Shown: positions 1-8,224, counted from the stretch's first letter. The stretch: DNA of 64,000 bases from Acidimicrobiales bacterium (GCA_035533095.1 DATLUM010000037.1:1-64000); one strand, 5' to 3'. Notes: a model not told the origin generated them from the sequence alone. Made by a program: numbers and translations.

Positions 1-2
1 GC

Positions 3-75
3 GCCCCCTTAGCTCAGTCGGCAGAGCACAGCCATGGTAAGGCTGGTGTCGTCGGTTCGATTCCGACAGGGGGCT
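3..75 (+). tRNA. tRNA-Thr (anticodon GGT)
   Basis: A full cloverleaf can be drawn. The acceptor stem GCCCCCT (3-9) pairs with AGGGGGC (68-74), the D stem is GCTC/GAGC, the anticodon stem is CAGCC/GGCTG around loop ATGGTAA, and the T arm is GTCGG-TTCGATT-CCGAC. Anticodon GGT (36-38) reads ACC. The 3' CCA is not encoded. It lies one base before tRNA-Met, so the two are probably processed from one transcript with rpmG. Confidence 0.96.
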
Positions 76-76
76 C

Positions 77-153
77 GGCGGCGTAGCTCAGTTGGTCAGA
101 GCACTCGGCTCATAATCGAGTTGTCGTCGGTTCAAGTCCGACCGCCGCTACCA
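77..153 (+). tRNA. tRNA-Met (anticodon CAT)
   Basis: The acceptor stem GGCGGCG (77-83) pairs with CGCCGCT (143-149) with one terminal G-U. D stem GCTC/GAGC, anticodon stem CTCGG/TCGAG with loop CTCATAA, T stem GTCGG/CCGAC. The anticodon CAT is at 111-113 and a 3' CCA is encoded at 151-153. CAT could also mark the lysidine-modified Ile tRNA, but the Thr-Met-rpmG order is the usual actinobacterial arrangement of elongator Met. Confidence 0.93.
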
Positions 154-192
154 CACGAAACCGCAGGTCAACGCAGGGAGAGGGCCCCATCC

Positions 193-357
193 GTGGCTAA
201 GAACGAGAAGCGTGTAAAGGTGACGCTCGCATGCGACGTGTGCAAGCGACGCAACTACATCACGATGAAGAACAAGCAGAACGACCGCGAGCGCATCGAG
301 ATGAAGAAGTACTGCCGCTGGGATCGCCAGCACACGCTCCACAAGGAGACGAGGTAA
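193..357 (+). CDS. rpmG: 50S ribosomal protein L33
   Basis: A 54-residue basic protein of the large subunit. It begins at GTG 193 ([15 protein letters not shown]) and shows the L33 core [23 protein letters not shown]. It sits directly after tRNA-Thr and tRNA-Met, the expected neighbourhood. The first zinc-ribbon pair (CDVC) is present. The second half reads KYCRWDRQH, so the usual last cysteine (a CxxC) is replaced by Asp and only three of four zinc ligands remain. That makes it an intermediate form between zinc-binding and zinc-free L33. The start is supported by length and by the position after the tRNAs. Confidence 0.93.
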   Translation: MAKNEKRVKVTLACDVCKRRNYITMKNKQNDRERIEMKKYCRWDRQHTLHKETR

Positions 358-461
358 TCCAGCCCGAGCACTCCACATCCGTTGAGAGAGGCGCTCGTCG
401 GCGCGCGGGCAAGCAGCGCGCGAGGGTCGTCCCGCTGCGGGGCGACGACCTCGGGCCGCTC

Positions 462-1082
462 GTGGAGTCGGCGCGCGGCGGCGACCGCGCCGCGGTGGAC
501 GAGCTCGTACGGATCACCTATGCCGACACCTACACCCTCGCGTACCGGCTCACCGGCCACGAGGACGACGCCCGGGACGTCGTGCAGGAGGCGTACCTCC
601 GGGCGTACCGGGGCCTGCGTCGCTTCCGGGGGGACTCGCAGTTCACGACCTGGCTGTACAGGATCACCGCCAACTGCTCCGCCAACCTGCTCGCCAAACG
701 GGCCCGAACGCGCACCGAGGCGCTACCCGATGACGCCCCCATCATCGACGGCTGCCCCGACCGCGACCCCGAGGAGCGCTTCGCCGGCGAAACCGAGCGG
801 GCCCGCGTAGCCGGGGCCCTCGCCCTGCTCCCGTGGAAGCTGCGCCAGGTGATCGTCCTGCGCGACATCTACGACCTGCCGCACGGGTCCATCGCTTCGG
901 AGCTCGGCATTTCAGAAGCGGCGGCGAAGGTCCGGCTGCACCGCGCCCGCCGGCGGCTGAAGGAAGTGCTCAGCGAGGCCGGAGACGCAACCGGCTCCGG
1001 GGAACCAGGTACCGCCCGGGAGGACCTTGCCGGCGCAGATCGACGAACGCGGGAGGAGTCCAGCGATGCGATCGCTAGCTGA
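462..1082 (+). CDS. ECF-type RNA polymerase sigma factor
   Basis: A sigma factor that would direct RNA polymerase to stress or envelope promoters. Region 2 is visible (ARGGDRAAVDELV, then GHEDDARDVVQEAYLRAYR and FTTWLYRITANC), followed by region 4 (LPWKLRQVIVLRDI, then ISEAAAKVRLHRARRRLKEVL). Its length (206 aa from GTG 462) suits the family. The frame is open from ATG 231, but that start would overlap rpmG by over 120 bases. GTG 462 lacks a clear Shine-Dalgarno, so the true start is uncertain. The stop codon overlaps the start of the downstream zinc-finger membrane protein, the classic sigma/anti-sigma arrangement. Confidence 0.85.
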   Translation: MESARGGDRAAVDELVRITYADTYTLAYRLTGHEDDARDVVQEAYLRAYRGLRRFRGDSQFTTWLYRITANCSANLLAKRARTRTEALPDDAPIIDGCPDRDPEERFAGETERARVAGALALLPWKLRQVIVLRDIYDLPHGSIASELGISEAAAKVRLHRARRRLKEVLSEAGDATGSGEPGTAREDLAGADRRTREESSDAIAS

Positions 1083-1464
1083 GATCGTCTCACTGCGAAC
1101 ACCTGCCTGCGACCGGGTCGCTGCCGTGCTCCCCGCGATCGCGGCGGGCGAGGAACCGGTCGGCGTGCAGCTCCCCGCCGGCATCGTCGCATCGGAGCAC
1201 GTGTCCGAATGCCTCCGCTGCCAGGCCGAGCTGTCCGCGTACCGCCGACTGCTCGAACACCTGCGTGCCATGCGCCACGACGAGATCGCCCCGCATGAGG
1301 GGGCCCTCCCCGAGCTGCTGCGGGCGATGGCCGAGCAGCGGTTTGCGTCGACGTGGGCGGTCAAGGCGGCCTACGTGGGCGGCATCACCGTCGCCACTGC
1401 CGCCGCCGGCGCCGCAGGTGTGCTCGTGTGGATGAGCCGCCGGCGTCTCGCGCCGGCGAGCTAA
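1066..1464 (+). CDS. zinc-finger anti-sigma factor, membrane-anchored
   Basis: Probable partner that holds the upstream sigma factor at the membrane. The 132-residue protein has the ZAS signature HxxxCxxC (His45, Cys49, Cys52) and one C-terminal membrane segment (AAYVGGITVATAAAGAAGVL) followed by a short basic tail. ATG 1066 is preceded by a strong GGGAGGAG at 1051-1058. It overlaps the sigma gene by 17 bases, so translation is likely coupled. It is shorter than many such proteins and lacks a sizeable outside domain, so the sensed signal is unknown. Confidence 0.83.
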   Translation: MRSLAEIVSLRTPACDRVAAVLPAIAAGEEPVGVQLPAGIVASEHVSECLRCQAELSAYRRLLEHLRAMRHDEIAPHEGALPELLRAMAEQRFASTWAVKAAYVGGITVATAAAGAAGVLVWMSRRRLAPAS

Positions 1465-1482
1465 AGAGGTTCTGCGAGCCTC

Positions 1483-2001
1483 TTAGGCGCCGGCCCCCTG
1501 GCGGAGGTCGATCTCCTCACCGTCGCGCATGGCGTCGCGCAGCGCGGCGGCGACCATCTGCTTGCGTGAATCGCTGAGCTGGTTCAGTTCGCACCGTCCC
1601 GCGACAGCCAGCCAGACCTGGTTGTCCAACGTCTCGCCAGCCTCGGTGAGCGCGACGCACCTCACCCTGCGATCCTCGGGGTGGGGCCGGCGCTCGACCA
1701 GCCCCCGGGCCTCGAGCCGGTCGACCAGACCGGTCAGGTTGGACGCCTCGCAGTTCATCTGGATCGCCAGCCGGCGCATCGGGCTGGGGCCGTGCCGAAG
1801 CCGTCGCAGAACGTCGAGTTGGGGGATGCTCAGCCCCTCCTCTTCTCCGACTTCCCGCACGGTCTGGCGGGTGCGGTCCATCAACTCCACGACCAGCCCG
1901 GCGAGACGCAGGTCGGTGGCCCCACCGGCCGTGCCGGGTTGGTCGCCGCTACCGGCGGTGCGGGCGGTTTCGACCGCTTCGGCAGGAGCGGGTGAGGTCA
2001 T
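1483..2001 (-). CDS. MarR-family transcriptional regulator
   Basis: A winged-helix dimeric repressor. The core is recognisable: LDVLRRLRHGPSPMRRLAIQMNCEASNLTG forms the recognition helices and the wing is RLEARGLVERRPHPEDRR, typical of MarR, followed by VALTEAGE. The start chosen is ATG at 2001. An in-frame ATG at 2037 exists but lies inside a perfect inverted repeat that looks like its operator. The gene diverges from the unknown gene at 2148, which it probably controls together with itself. The ligand is unknown. Confidence 0.87.
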   Translation of the reverse strand: MTSPAPAEAVETARTAGSGDQPGTAGGATDLRLAGLVVELMDRTRQTVREVGEEEGLSIPQLDVLRRLRHGPSPMRRLAIQMNCEASNLTGLVDRLEARGLVERRPHPEDRRVRCVALTEAGETLDNQVWLAVAGRCELNQLSDSRKQMVAAALRDAMRDGEEIDLRQGAGA

Positions 2002-2032
2002 GGTTCGTACAGTACCGGAGGCCGCAAGAAAA

Positions 2033-2050
2033 TTCATTTGACAAAATGAA
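2033..2050. promoter_or_regulatory. candidate MarR operator, perfect 7-4-7 palindrome
   Basis: TTCATTT-GACA-AAATGAA is an uninterrupted inverted repeat with 4-base spacer. It is AT-rich in very GC-rich surroundings and lies between the divergent MarR gene and the gene at 2148. Size and symmetry are those of MarR sites. It overlaps the -35 of the rightward promoter, so binding would block that promoter. Confidence 0.7.
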
Positions 2051-2066
2051 GTTTCGAGGTTCTAAA
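2038..2066 (+). promoter_or_regulatory. sigma-70-type promoter for the gene at 2148
   Basis: A consensus -35 TTGACA (2038-2043) is followed by a 17-base spacer and the -10 TCTAAA (2061-2066). Transcription would start near 2073, leaving a leader of about 75 bases. The -35 is embedded in the palindrome at 2033-2050. Confidence 0.62.
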
Positions 2067-2147
2067 TGGACGGTGGGCCCGCCGGTCCCCCCGACATTTC
2101 GGCGGTGTCCCAAATGTGCCCCCAAAGCTCCTGCCCCAAGGGAGTCA

Positions 2148-2666
2148 ATGATGCCCGCCACCCCGCTACCCGACCCGTTCCGGCGGCTTTCCTGGCTGGA
2201 CCGCCGGCGATGGTCGCTCCACGCGCGCCGCGTGGTCCGGGAGTTCGAGGCCGAGACGCTCGCGGATCTTCGCTCGCTGGCCGGTTCCGGCGTACAGCTC
2301 GACTGGATGTCCGAGCGGTCGGCGAAGACGCTCGAGGGGACCGCCGGGACGGCGCCCGGGCTCGCCGGGCCGGTCGAGTTCAGCGCAGGAGGCAAGCGCG
2401 TCGTCGTCGCGGCCGTGTGGGCGCCGGCGTGGGAGTCCCTGGTCGGGGCGTGGCGCGGCGCGGCGGTGACCCTCGCCGGCGCCGGCCGCTACCACCGCTC
2501 CTGGGTGCTCCGCTTCCGGGTTGCCGTCGCGTCGGGCCCGCAGGCCGGCGCCGCCCGGGAGTTCGTGCTGCTCGGCTCACGGGTCCGCTTGCTCGACCAC
2601 TGGGGCGGCCAGGCGCGCGACGGAGGGGTGTTCGGCCTCCCGCTGACGCCCGCAGCGCTCGTCTGA
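2148..2666 (+). CDS. hypothetical protein divergent from MarR regulator
   Basis: A 172-residue soluble protein that I do not recognise. It has an Arg/Trp-rich N terminus (PFRRLSWLDRRRWSLHARRVV) and a more hydrophobic C-terminal half (VVVAAVWAPAWESLVGAWRG, EFVLLGSRVRLLDHWGG), with no signal peptide or clear membrane helix. AAGGGAG at 2138-2144 precedes tandem ATGs at 2148 and 2151. The palindrome-promoter upstream suggests it is the target of the divergent MarR repressor, so it may take part in a response to a small molecule. Confidence 0.6.
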   Translation: MMPATPLPDPFRRLSWLDRRRWSLHARRVVREFEAETLADLRSLAGSGVQLDWMSERSAKTLEGTAGTAPGLAGPVEFSAGGKRVVVAAVWAPAWESLVGAWRGAAVTLAGAGRYHRSWVLRFRVAVASGPQAGAAREFVLLGSRVRLLDHWGGQARDGGVFGLPLTPAALV

Positions 2667-2793
2667 CCTGCGGCTCGCGCCGGAGCACCCTTCGGCCTTT
2701 GGCGGCGTGACCGCGCCGGCAGCCAAACCTGGTGCTGGTGCTATCCTCGGAACCTTGTAAGGCCCCCGACCAAAGCAGACCACCACCCTGCAG

Positions 2794-2867
2794 AGGGCAG
2801 TAGCTCAATTTGGCAGAGCACCGGTCTCCAAAACCGGCGGTTGGGGGTTCGAGTCCCTCCTGCCCTG
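2794..2867 (+). tRNA. tRNA-Trp (anticodon CCA)
   Basis: The acceptor stem AGGGCAG (2794-2800) pairs with CTGCCCT (2860-2866). D stem GCTC/GAGC, anticodon stem CCGGT/ACCGG with loop CTCCAAA (anticodon 2828-2830), T arm GGGGG/CCCTC with one G-U. CCA is not encoded. It immediately precedes secE, the standard actinobacterial order. A TATCCT at 2742-2747 is a weak candidate -10 for the tRNA-secE-nusG transcript. Confidence 0.95.
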
Positions 2868-2898
2868 CAAGCCCGACTCCCGTGAGAAGGTCCCACAC

Positions 2899-3216
2899 GT
2901 GAGCATGAACCGACAACAGAGGCGTTCCCTGCAGCGCCAGGGGCAAGTGAGCGAAGACGGCACGCCCGAGGCCAACCGTCCCGAGCCGCCCGAGCGCCGG
3001 CCCGCGCGGGTGGTCGCCGGCGCGCCCCGCCGGCGCACCTCGCCCCGCCAGTTCCTCCACGAGGTGAACGTGGAGATGCGCAAGGTCGCCTGGCCCACAC
3101 GGGCGGAGACGATCAACTACTCGACGGTCGTGTTCGTCACCCTGGCTATCCTGATGGCCCTCATCTTCGGCTTGGACCTGGGCTTCTCCAAGCTGGCCGT
3201 ATTCCTCTTCAAGTAG
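2899..3216 (+). CDS. secE: preprotein translocase subunit SecE
   Basis: Essential small subunit of the SecYEG channel in the cytoplasmic membrane. It has 105 residues: a charged N-terminal region rich in Arg and Pro, the conserved amphipathic segment [20 protein letters not shown], and a single membrane helix ([20 protein letters not shown]). GTG 2899 has GAGAAGG eight bases upstream; ATG 2905 is an alternative. Position between tRNA-Trp and nusG confirms the assignment. It is the long actinobacterial one-helix type, not the three-helix form of enterics. Confidence 0.95.
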   Translation: MSMNRQQRRSLQRQGQVSEDGTPEANRPEPPERRPARVVAGAPRRRTSPRQFLHEVNVEMRKVAWPTRAETINYSTVVFVTLAILMALIFGLDLGFSKLAVFLFK

Positions 3217-3221
3217 CGGGA

Positions 3222-4001
3222 ATGACAGACAACTTCGCAACCAATGATGACGACGCGTTCGCCGCCGAGGCGAGCGACCAGACAGCGATCGCCGTGGACG
3301 ACGCCGCCGACGGTGCGGGCGCGCCCGACAGCGGCGTGGCCGCGCTCGAAGCCAGCGCGGCGGAGACCGCCGGTGGGGAGGAGCAGCCGGCCGATGGCGA
3401 AGTGGAGGAGGGCGCCGAACAGGCCAAGCCGGCAGCCCCGGAGAGCGCCTACGACCGTCCCGGGCAGTGGTTCGTGATCCACAGCTACGCGGGCTACGAG
3501 AACAAGGTGAAGTCCAATCTCGAGAGCCGCATCGCCTCCATGAACATGGAGGAGCGGATCTTCGAGGTCGTCATCCCGATGGAAGACGTCATCGAGTTCA
3601 AGAACGGCAAGAAGCAGGTCGTCTCGAAGAAGGTCTTCCCCGGCTATCTGATGGTGCGCATGTACCTCGACGACGACTCGTGGTACGTGGTCCGCAACAC
3701 GCCGGGGGTCACCGGGTTCGTCGGCCTCGGAGCGCGCCCGACCCCGCTCACCCGCCGCGAGGTGGAGAACATCCTCCAAGTCAAGCCGGAGGAGGGCGAG
3801 GGAGCCGGCGTCAAGAAGAGCCGCCCGCGCCTGGAGTACGAACTGGGCGAATCGGTGCGCGTGCGAGAGGGGCCGTTCGCGGACTTCAGCGGCACCATCG
3901 CCGAGATCAACGAAGACCAGCTCAAGCTCAAGGTCCTCGTCAACATCTTCGGGCGGGAGACGCCCGTCGAACTTGACTTCGCCCAGGTGGCGAAGCTCTA
4001 A
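3222..4001 (+). CDS. nusG: transcription termination/antitermination factor NusG
   Basis: Binds RNA polymerase and modulates pausing and Rho-dependent termination. The NGN domain begins at [18 protein letters not shown] and runs through [11 protein letters not shown] and [10 protein letters not shown]. The C-terminal KOW domain is seen in [19 protein letters not shown] and [15 protein letters not shown]. About 80 acidic, Ala-rich residues precede the NGN domain, a disordered extension common in actinobacterial NusG. The gene starts six bases after secE and is followed eleven bases later by rplK. Confidence 0.96.
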   Translation: MTDNFATNDDDAFAAEASDQTAIAVDDAADGAGAPDSGVAALEASAAETAGGEEQPADGEVEEGAEQAKPAAPESAYDRPGQWFVIHSYAGYENKVKSNLESRIASMNMEERIFEVVIPMEDVIEFKNGKKQVVSKKVFPGYLMVRMYLDDDSWYVVRNTPGVTGFVGLGARPTPLTRREVENILQVKPEEGEGAGVKKSRPRLEYELGESVRVREGPFADFSGTIAEINEDQLKLKVLVNIFGRETPVELDFAQVAKL

Positions 4002-4012
4002 CAGGAGTCCAG

Positions 4013-4438
4013 ATGGCAAAGAGGCGCGTAACCGCCATAGTCAAGATCCAGCTGCCCGCCGGGAAGGCCACCCCTGCGCCGCCCGTCGGAACCGCGCTCG
4101 GCCCGCACGGCGTGCAGACGATGGAGTTCGTCAAGCAGTACAACGCCGCGACCGAGGACAAGGTCGGTCAGGTGATCCCGGTGGAGATCACCATCTTCGA
4201 GGACCGGTCATTCACCTTCGTGCTGAAGACGCCCCCGACCGCCGTCCTGATCCGCCAGGCAGCGGGCGTCGAGAAGGGTGCCAAGACCACCGGACGTGAG
4301 ACGGCAGGGACGATCACCGACGCGCAGCTGACGGAGATCGCCCAGATCAAGATGCCCGATCTCAACGCCAACGACCTCGAATCCGCCAAGGCACAGGTAG
4401 CGGGCTCGGCGCGATCGATGGGCATCAAGGTCGGATAA
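4013..4438 (+). CDS. rplK: 50S ribosomal protein L11
   Basis: Part of the ribosomal GTPase-associated centre. The 141 residues have normal length and the family marks [20 protein letters not shown] near the N terminus (here VKIQLPAGK) with [15 protein letters not shown], and the C-terminal RNA-binding domain with [17 protein letters not shown] and GSARSMGI. An AGGAG lies just before ATG 4013. It follows nusG and precedes rplA as usual. Confidence 0.97.
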   Translation: MAKRRVTAIVKIQLPAGKATPAPPVGTALGPHGVQTMEFVKQYNAATEDKVGQVIPVEITIFEDRSFTFVLKTPPTAVLIRQAAGVEKGAKTTGRETAGTITDAQLTEIAQIKMPDLNANDLESAKAQVAGSARSMGIKVG

Positions 4439-4501
4439 TCCACCCGGCGAGGCGCAGGAATACCTCACCCCGCCCGCCCTGAACCAAGAGGGAGACAGAC
4501 C

Positions 4502-5236
4502 ATGTCGCAAAAAGGTAAGAAGTACGAGGACGCCGCCAAGCGCTTCGACCGCACCCGCGCTTACCCGCCCGCCGAGGCGGTGGAGCTGGTGAGGAGCCTG
4601 GCGCCGGCGAAGTTCGACGAGACCGTAGAACTGGCGCTTCGCCTGGGAATCGACCCGCGCAAGGCCGACCAGATGATCCGCGGCACCGTCGCGCTGCCAT
4701 CCGGGACGGGCAAGTCGGTGCGCGTCGCGGTGTTCGCAGCCGGCCCCGCCGCCGAAGAGGCGCGCGCCGCCGGTGCCGACGTCGTCGGAGCTGATGACCT
4801 GGTTGCTCGCGTCGACGGAGGTTTCATGGACTTCGACGTCGCGATCGCGACACCCGAGCTGATGGGCCAGGTTGGACGGCTCGGCCGCAAGCTCGGCCCC
4901 CGCGGGCTCATGCCCAACCCCAAGACAGGGACCGTCACGACCGACGTCGGTAAGGCGGTGACCGACTTCAAGGGCGGCCGGGTCGAGTACCGCGCGGATA
5001 CCCGTTCCCGCGGCGTCGTGCAGGTGCCGATAGGCAAGGTGAGCTTCACCCGGCCGCAGCTGCTCGCCAACCTCCGGGCAGTTGTCGATGAGGTCAACCG
5101 TGCCAAGCCGGCGGCGGCGAAGGGCCGCTACATCAAATCGGTGTCGTTGAGCTCGACAATGGGCCCGGGCGTGGACATCGACCCGGCGACCCTGCGGATC
5201 ACCGACGAGGACCTGGTAGACGCCGGCGCGTCCTAG
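4502..5236 (+). CDS. rplA: 50S ribosomal protein L1
   Basis: Forms the L1 stalk that helps release deacylated tRNA, and in many bacteria represses its own mRNA. The 244 residues show [20 protein letters not shown] near the N terminus, [26 protein letters not shown] and the C-terminal [18 protein letters not shown] 4502 has GAGGGAGA upstream. The 63-base gap from rplK could hold a control site, but no clear L1-binding mimic was resolved by eye. Confidence 0.97.
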   Translation: MSQKGKKYEDAAKRFDRTRAYPPAEAVELVRSLAPAKFDETVELALRLGIDPRKADQMIRGTVALPSGTGKSVRVAVFAAGPAAEEARAAGADVVGADDLVARVDGGFMDFDVAIATPELMGQVGRLGRKLGPRGLMPNPKTGTVTTDVGKAVTDFKGGRVEYRADTRSRGVVQVPIGKVSFTRPQLLANLRAVVDEVNRAKPAAAKGRYIKSVSLSSTMGPGVDIDPATLRITDEDLVDAGAS

Positions 5237-5246
5237 CATTCAAGCT

Positions 5247-5789
5247 GTGAAGCAGTGGGTGACCCCGCGGGCGCTGCTGCTGCACCTGGCGTTCCTCCTG
5301 ATCGCCGCCGGCTGCCTGACGGCGGGGTGGTGGCAGGTGCAGCGGGCGATGCAGGGCAACACGCTCAGCTACCTGTACTCGGTCGAGTGGCCGGCGTTCG
5401 TGGTCGTTGCGGGCATCGGCTGGTTCCAGATGGTCCGCGACACCCCCGAGGACATAGAGAAAAGACGCCGGTTCCGCGCTCAGATGCGAGCTGCCAGTGC
5501 CGAGGTCGTCGCGCGAACCCTGCCTAGGTCGGCGTTCGCGATCGAGGTCGGGTCAACGCAGTCCGGGTCGCGCGTGCTCGGGGCGGCGGAGGAGCGGCGC
5601 GCCCTGACCGACCCGGCGCTGGACGGCGGCGGTGACACTGCGATAGCGGTACGGACCGAGGCGACGCTGGTCCCGCCCGACCCCGGTGAAGACCTGCCGG
5701 CGGACGAGATGACCGAGTACAACCGCTACCTGGCGCTGCTCGCCGTGAAAGGGAAGGCAAAGACGTGGCGCAACCCGCGCGGGCTCTGA
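5247..5789 (+). CDS. two-helix membrane protein, function unknown
   Basis: A 180-residue protein with two N-terminal membrane helices (LLLHLAFLLIAAGCLTAGWW and PAFVVVAGIGWFQMV), a basic stretch, and a hydrophilic C-terminal cytoplasmic tail. The motif GWWQVQR and the SVEWP segment recall a family of small actinobacterial membrane proteins that often sits beside DUF3817 genes and resembles the SURF1 N terminus. GTG 5247 lies eleven bases after rplA, so it may be read through from the ribosomal operon. No catalytic motif is visible. Confidence 0.6.
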   Translation: MKQWVTPRALLLHLAFLLIAAGCLTAGWWQVQRAMQGNTLSYLYSVEWPAFVVVAGIGWFQMVRDTPEDIEKRRRFRAQMRAASAEVVARTLPRSAFAIEVGSTQSGSRVLGAAEERRALTDPALDGGGDTAIAVRTEATLVPPDPGEDLPADEMTEYNRYLALLAVKGKAKTWRNPRGL

Positions 5790-6091
5790 TCGGCAAGCGG
5801 CCCGAGGCCGCGCTGGCTCGCTACAGGGTGATGTCCTACGTGGTCGGCGTGATGCTGATCATCGTGTTCTGCGCCATCCCGTTCGACTCCGTCGAGAGCG
5901 TGGTCGGGCCGATACACGGGGTCTTCTACATCGTCTACCTGATCACGGTCCTCGACGTGTTCGTGAGATGGCGCCTGCGCTTGCCGACGCTCCTGGCCAT
6001 GGTCGCCGGGGGGTGGGTTCCCTTCCTGGCGTTCATCGTGGAGCGCTGGGTGCACCGGCGGCTAACCAACCTTTCCGGTATTGTTGATTGA
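5765..6091 (+). CDS. DUF3817-family integral membrane protein
   Basis: A 108-residue protein with three hydrophobic helices: VMSYVVGVMLIIVFCAIPF, IHGVFYIVYLITVLDVFV and LAMVAGGWVPFLAFIVE. The HG(V/F)xYxxYL core and the final GxxPFxxFxxE are typical of DUF3817, whose function is unknown. GTG 5765 overlaps the previous gene by 25 bases and has GGGAAGG upstream, so the two are co-translated and probably act together in the membrane. Confidence 0.75.
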   Translation: MAQPARALIGKRPEAALARYRVMSYVVGVMLIIVFCAIPFDSVESVVGPIHGVFYIVYLITVLDVFVRWRLRLPTLLAMVAGGWVPFLAFIVERWVHRRLTNLSGIVD

Positions 6092-6107
6092 TTAAGTCCG
6101 GTATAGA

Positions 6108-7028
6108 GTGCCGGATGTGCACATCGACTGGTGGCAGACCCTCGCCGGCGGGTTGGTGGGGATCATGGTCGGGATCACCGGGATGGGCGGCGGGGCGCTG
6201 CTCACCCCGCTCCTGATCCTCGTGTTCGGGATCAACCCGGGGACCGCAGTATCGAGTGACCTGCTGACGTCGCTGATCATGCGCCCGGTAGGTGGAGCGG
6301 TCCATGTTCGGCGTCGGACGGTGGCATGGCGGCTCGTGGGTTGGCTCTGCCTGGGCTCGGTCCCGGCGGGGTTCTCCGGCGTGCTCGTCCTGCGCGCTCT
6401 CGGCAATGGCCACGAAGTCCAGCGCGACGTGCAGCTGGCCATCGCCTGGGCGCTGGTTGCGGCGGTGGCGTCGATCGTCTTGAAGGCCGCCATCGGGTCG
6501 CGACGCTCCGGCGCGGGAGCGGTTCGGCGGCATGCCAGCGATGTGAGACCCAGGCCACTGCCCACGGTCGCGGTCGGCGTCGCCGGCGGGTTCATGGTGG
6601 GGATGACCTCGGTGGGATCGGGTTCGCTCATGGTCGTGCTTCTGCTGGCGTTGTACCCGAGGCTCGCAGCCAAGAGTCTCGTGGGGACCGACCTGGTTCA
6701 GGCGGTCCCTCTCATTGCGGCAGCCACCCTCGGGCACGCCCTGTACGGCCACATAAGCCTCGGGTTGACGGCCTCGCTGGTGATCGGGAGCGTGCCGGGC
6801 ATCTACCTCGGGGCGCGGCTTTCGTCGAGCGCCCCCGAGGGCCTGATCCGCCCGGCGCTGGTGATCGTGCTGACCGCCACAGCGCTGAAGATGCTCGGGG
6901 TGGCGACGGAAACCGTGCTGTGGGCCGCGGCCGGTTTCTGCGTGGCGGCCCTGATCGCAGCCGCGGTGCTGGCCCTTCGCCGGGCGGGAACGCGGGCCGC
7001 TATGATGGTCGAGCTTTCCAAGCCGTAG
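6108..7028 (+). CDS. TauE/SafE-family membrane transporter
   Basis: Predicted permease for a small anion, perhaps sulfite or an organosulfur compound. The 306 residues contain about eight hydrophobic helices in two homologous halves, with the family glycine pattern GGLVGIMVGITGMGGGALLTP at the start of half one and GVAGGFMVGMTSVGSGSL at the start of half two. GTG 6108 was used; GTG 6117 is also possible. It lies between rplA and the rplJ leader, and a candidate -10 for rplJ (TATGAT, 7001-7006) overlaps its 3' end. Confidence 0.82.
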   Translation: MPDVHIDWWQTLAGGLVGIMVGITGMGGGALLTPLLILVFGINPGTAVSSDLLTSLIMRPVGGAVHVRRRTVAWRLVGWLCLGSVPAGFSGVLVLRALGNGHEVQRDVQLAIAWALVAAVASIVLKAAIGSRRSGAGAVRRHASDVRPRPLPTVAVGVAGGFMVGMTSVGSGSLMVVLLLALYPRLAAKSLVGTDLVQAVPLIAAATLGHALYGHISLGLTASLVIGSVPGIYLGARLSSSAPEGLIRPALVIVLTATALKMLGVATETVLWAAAGFCVAALIAAAVLALRRAGTRAAMMVELSKP

Positions 7029-7093
7029 ACATCCGGTGCGCCCCCGGGCGCCTAAGCGGGCGATGAGCCCGGCCTGACGAGGCGACGAGGTAT
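7021..7093 (+). promoter_or_regulatory. ribosomal protein L10 leader RNA
   Basis: Upstream of rplJ the sequence CCGTAGAC...GGTGCGCCC...GGGCGCC-TAAGCG, a small GGGC/GCCC hairpin, and a closing ACGAGGT match the L10-leader pattern known from other bacteria, where the L10-L12 complex binds to repress rplJL. A TATGAT at 7001-7006 could start the transcript a few bases before it. Boundaries are approximate. Confidence 0.72.
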
Positions 7094-7156
7094 CCCCCCT
7101 CCCGGGGTGTGCCCGCCCGCGCGCCAGGCAGCACACGTGAAGGAGGAGGTGACCAG

Positions 7157-7768
7157 TTGGAGAATCCGAGACCGGAGAAGGTGGCGGTCGTCGAGGAAGT
7201 GCGCCAGCACTTCGCCGATTCGGACGCCGCGATCCTGACCGAGTACCGCGGGCTGAAGGTCCAGGACCTGGCGGGCCTGCGGAGGACCCTTCGCACCAAC
7301 GGCGGCGAGTACAAGATCTTCAAGAACACGCTCGTCCGCCTCGCTGCCAAGCAGTCTGGGCTCGAGGAGCTCGAGAGCCTGCTGGAGGGGCCGACGGGCA
7401 TAACGTTCGTGAGCGGCGACGCCGCGGCCGTTGCCAAGTCGCTGCGTGAGTACGCGAGGACCAACCCGCTGCTCGTCATCAAAGGCGGCGTCCTCGGCGA
7501 CAAGGTCATCGGACCGAGGGAAACCACCGCCTTGGCGGACCTGCCCTCGCGCGACGTGCTGCTCGCACACCTCGCCGGTGCGATGGCAGCGCCGTTGCAG
7601 CAGCTCGCCGGCCTGATGCAGGCGCTCCCGCGCAACATGGCGTACGGGCTCGCTGCCCTGCGTGACAAGAAGGCGGCCGAAAGCGACGGTGCAGCCGCGG
7701 CGGAGGTCGCCGAACCGGCCGCCGAGACCGCAGAACAGACCACGGACGAAACACAGACCCAGGAGTAG
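7157..7768 (+). CDS. rplJ: 50S ribosomal protein L10
   Basis: Base of the ribosomal stalk that carries L7/L12 dimers. The start is TTG 7157, with AGGAGGAGG at 7141-7149. The frame is open further upstream, but that stretch is leader RNA. Conserved parts are [35 protein letters not shown] and [13 protein letters not shown]. The C-terminal helix that binds L12 is followed by an acidic Ala/Glu/Thr-rich tail of about 30 residues, as often seen in actinobacteria. It is separated from rplL by ten bases. Confidence 0.95.
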   Translation: MENPRPEKVAVVEEVRQHFADSDAAILTEYRGLKVQDLAGLRRTLRTNGGEYKIFKNTLVRLAAKQSGLEELESLLEGPTGITFVSGDAAAVAKSLREYARTNPLLVIKGGVLGDKVIGPRETTALADLPSRDVLLAHLAGAMAAPLQQLAGLMQALPRNMAYGLAALRDKKAAESDGAAAAEVAEPAAETAEQTTDETQTQE

Positions 7769-7778
7769 GAGCACCAAC

Positions 7779-8165
7779 ATGGCAACCAAAGAAGAGATCC
7801 TCGACAGCATCGCCGCACTCACCGTTCTCGAGCTTTCCGAGCTGCTGAAGGACTTCGAGGAGCGCTTCGGCGTCACCGCAGCCGCGCCCGTCGCGGTGGC
7901 CGCGGCCCCCGCAGCCGGCGGCGGCGCTGGCGAACCGGCAGCGGAGGAGGAGCAAGACGAGTTCGACGTCATCCTGGCGTCCGCCGGCGACAAGAAGATC
8001 CAGGTGATCAAGGAGGTGCGTTCGCTCACGAACCTCGGCCTGAAGGAGGCCAAGGATCTCGTCGATGCCGCGCCCAAGCCGGTGCTCGAGAAGGTGAGCA
8101 AGGAAGACGCCGAGAAGGCCAAGGCGCAGCTCGAGGGAGCCGGCGCCACCGTCGAGCTCAAGTAG
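7779..8165 (+). CDS. rplL: 50S ribosomal protein L7/L12
   Basis: Mobile stalk protein that recruits translation GTPases. The 128 residues give the N-terminal dimerisation part ([20 protein letters not shown]), an Ala/Gly/Glu hinge, and the C-terminal domain [21 protein letters not shown] with [20 protein letters not shown] 7779 has AGGAG upstream. Unusually, it is followed by a strong terminator and not by rpoB, which lies 38.7 kb further on. Confidence 0.97.
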   Translation: MATKEEILDSIAALTVLELSELLKDFEERFGVTAAAPVAVAAAPAAGGGAGEPAAEEEQDEFDVILASAGDKKIQVIKEVRSLTNLGLKEAKDLVDAAPKPVLEKVSKEDAEKAKAQLEGAGATVELK

Positions 8166-8183
8166 CGCGACCGACGCTCTTTG

Positions 8184-8224
8184 AGAGGACGGGGGCCGAC
8201 TTGGGCCCCCGTCCTCTTGTTTTT
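8184..8224 (+). terminator. rho-independent terminator after rplL
   Basis: A perfect 14-bp stem (AGAGGACGGGGGCC at 8184-8197 with its complement at 8204-8217) closes a six-base loop and runs into TTGTTTTT. It ends the ribosomal transcript. Confidence 0.93.

Noticed and set aside
231-461. Extended N terminus of the first ECF sigma factor
   Set aside because: It would overlap rpmG in another frame for over 120 bases and its translation has no family similarity; the later GTG is preferred although unsure.
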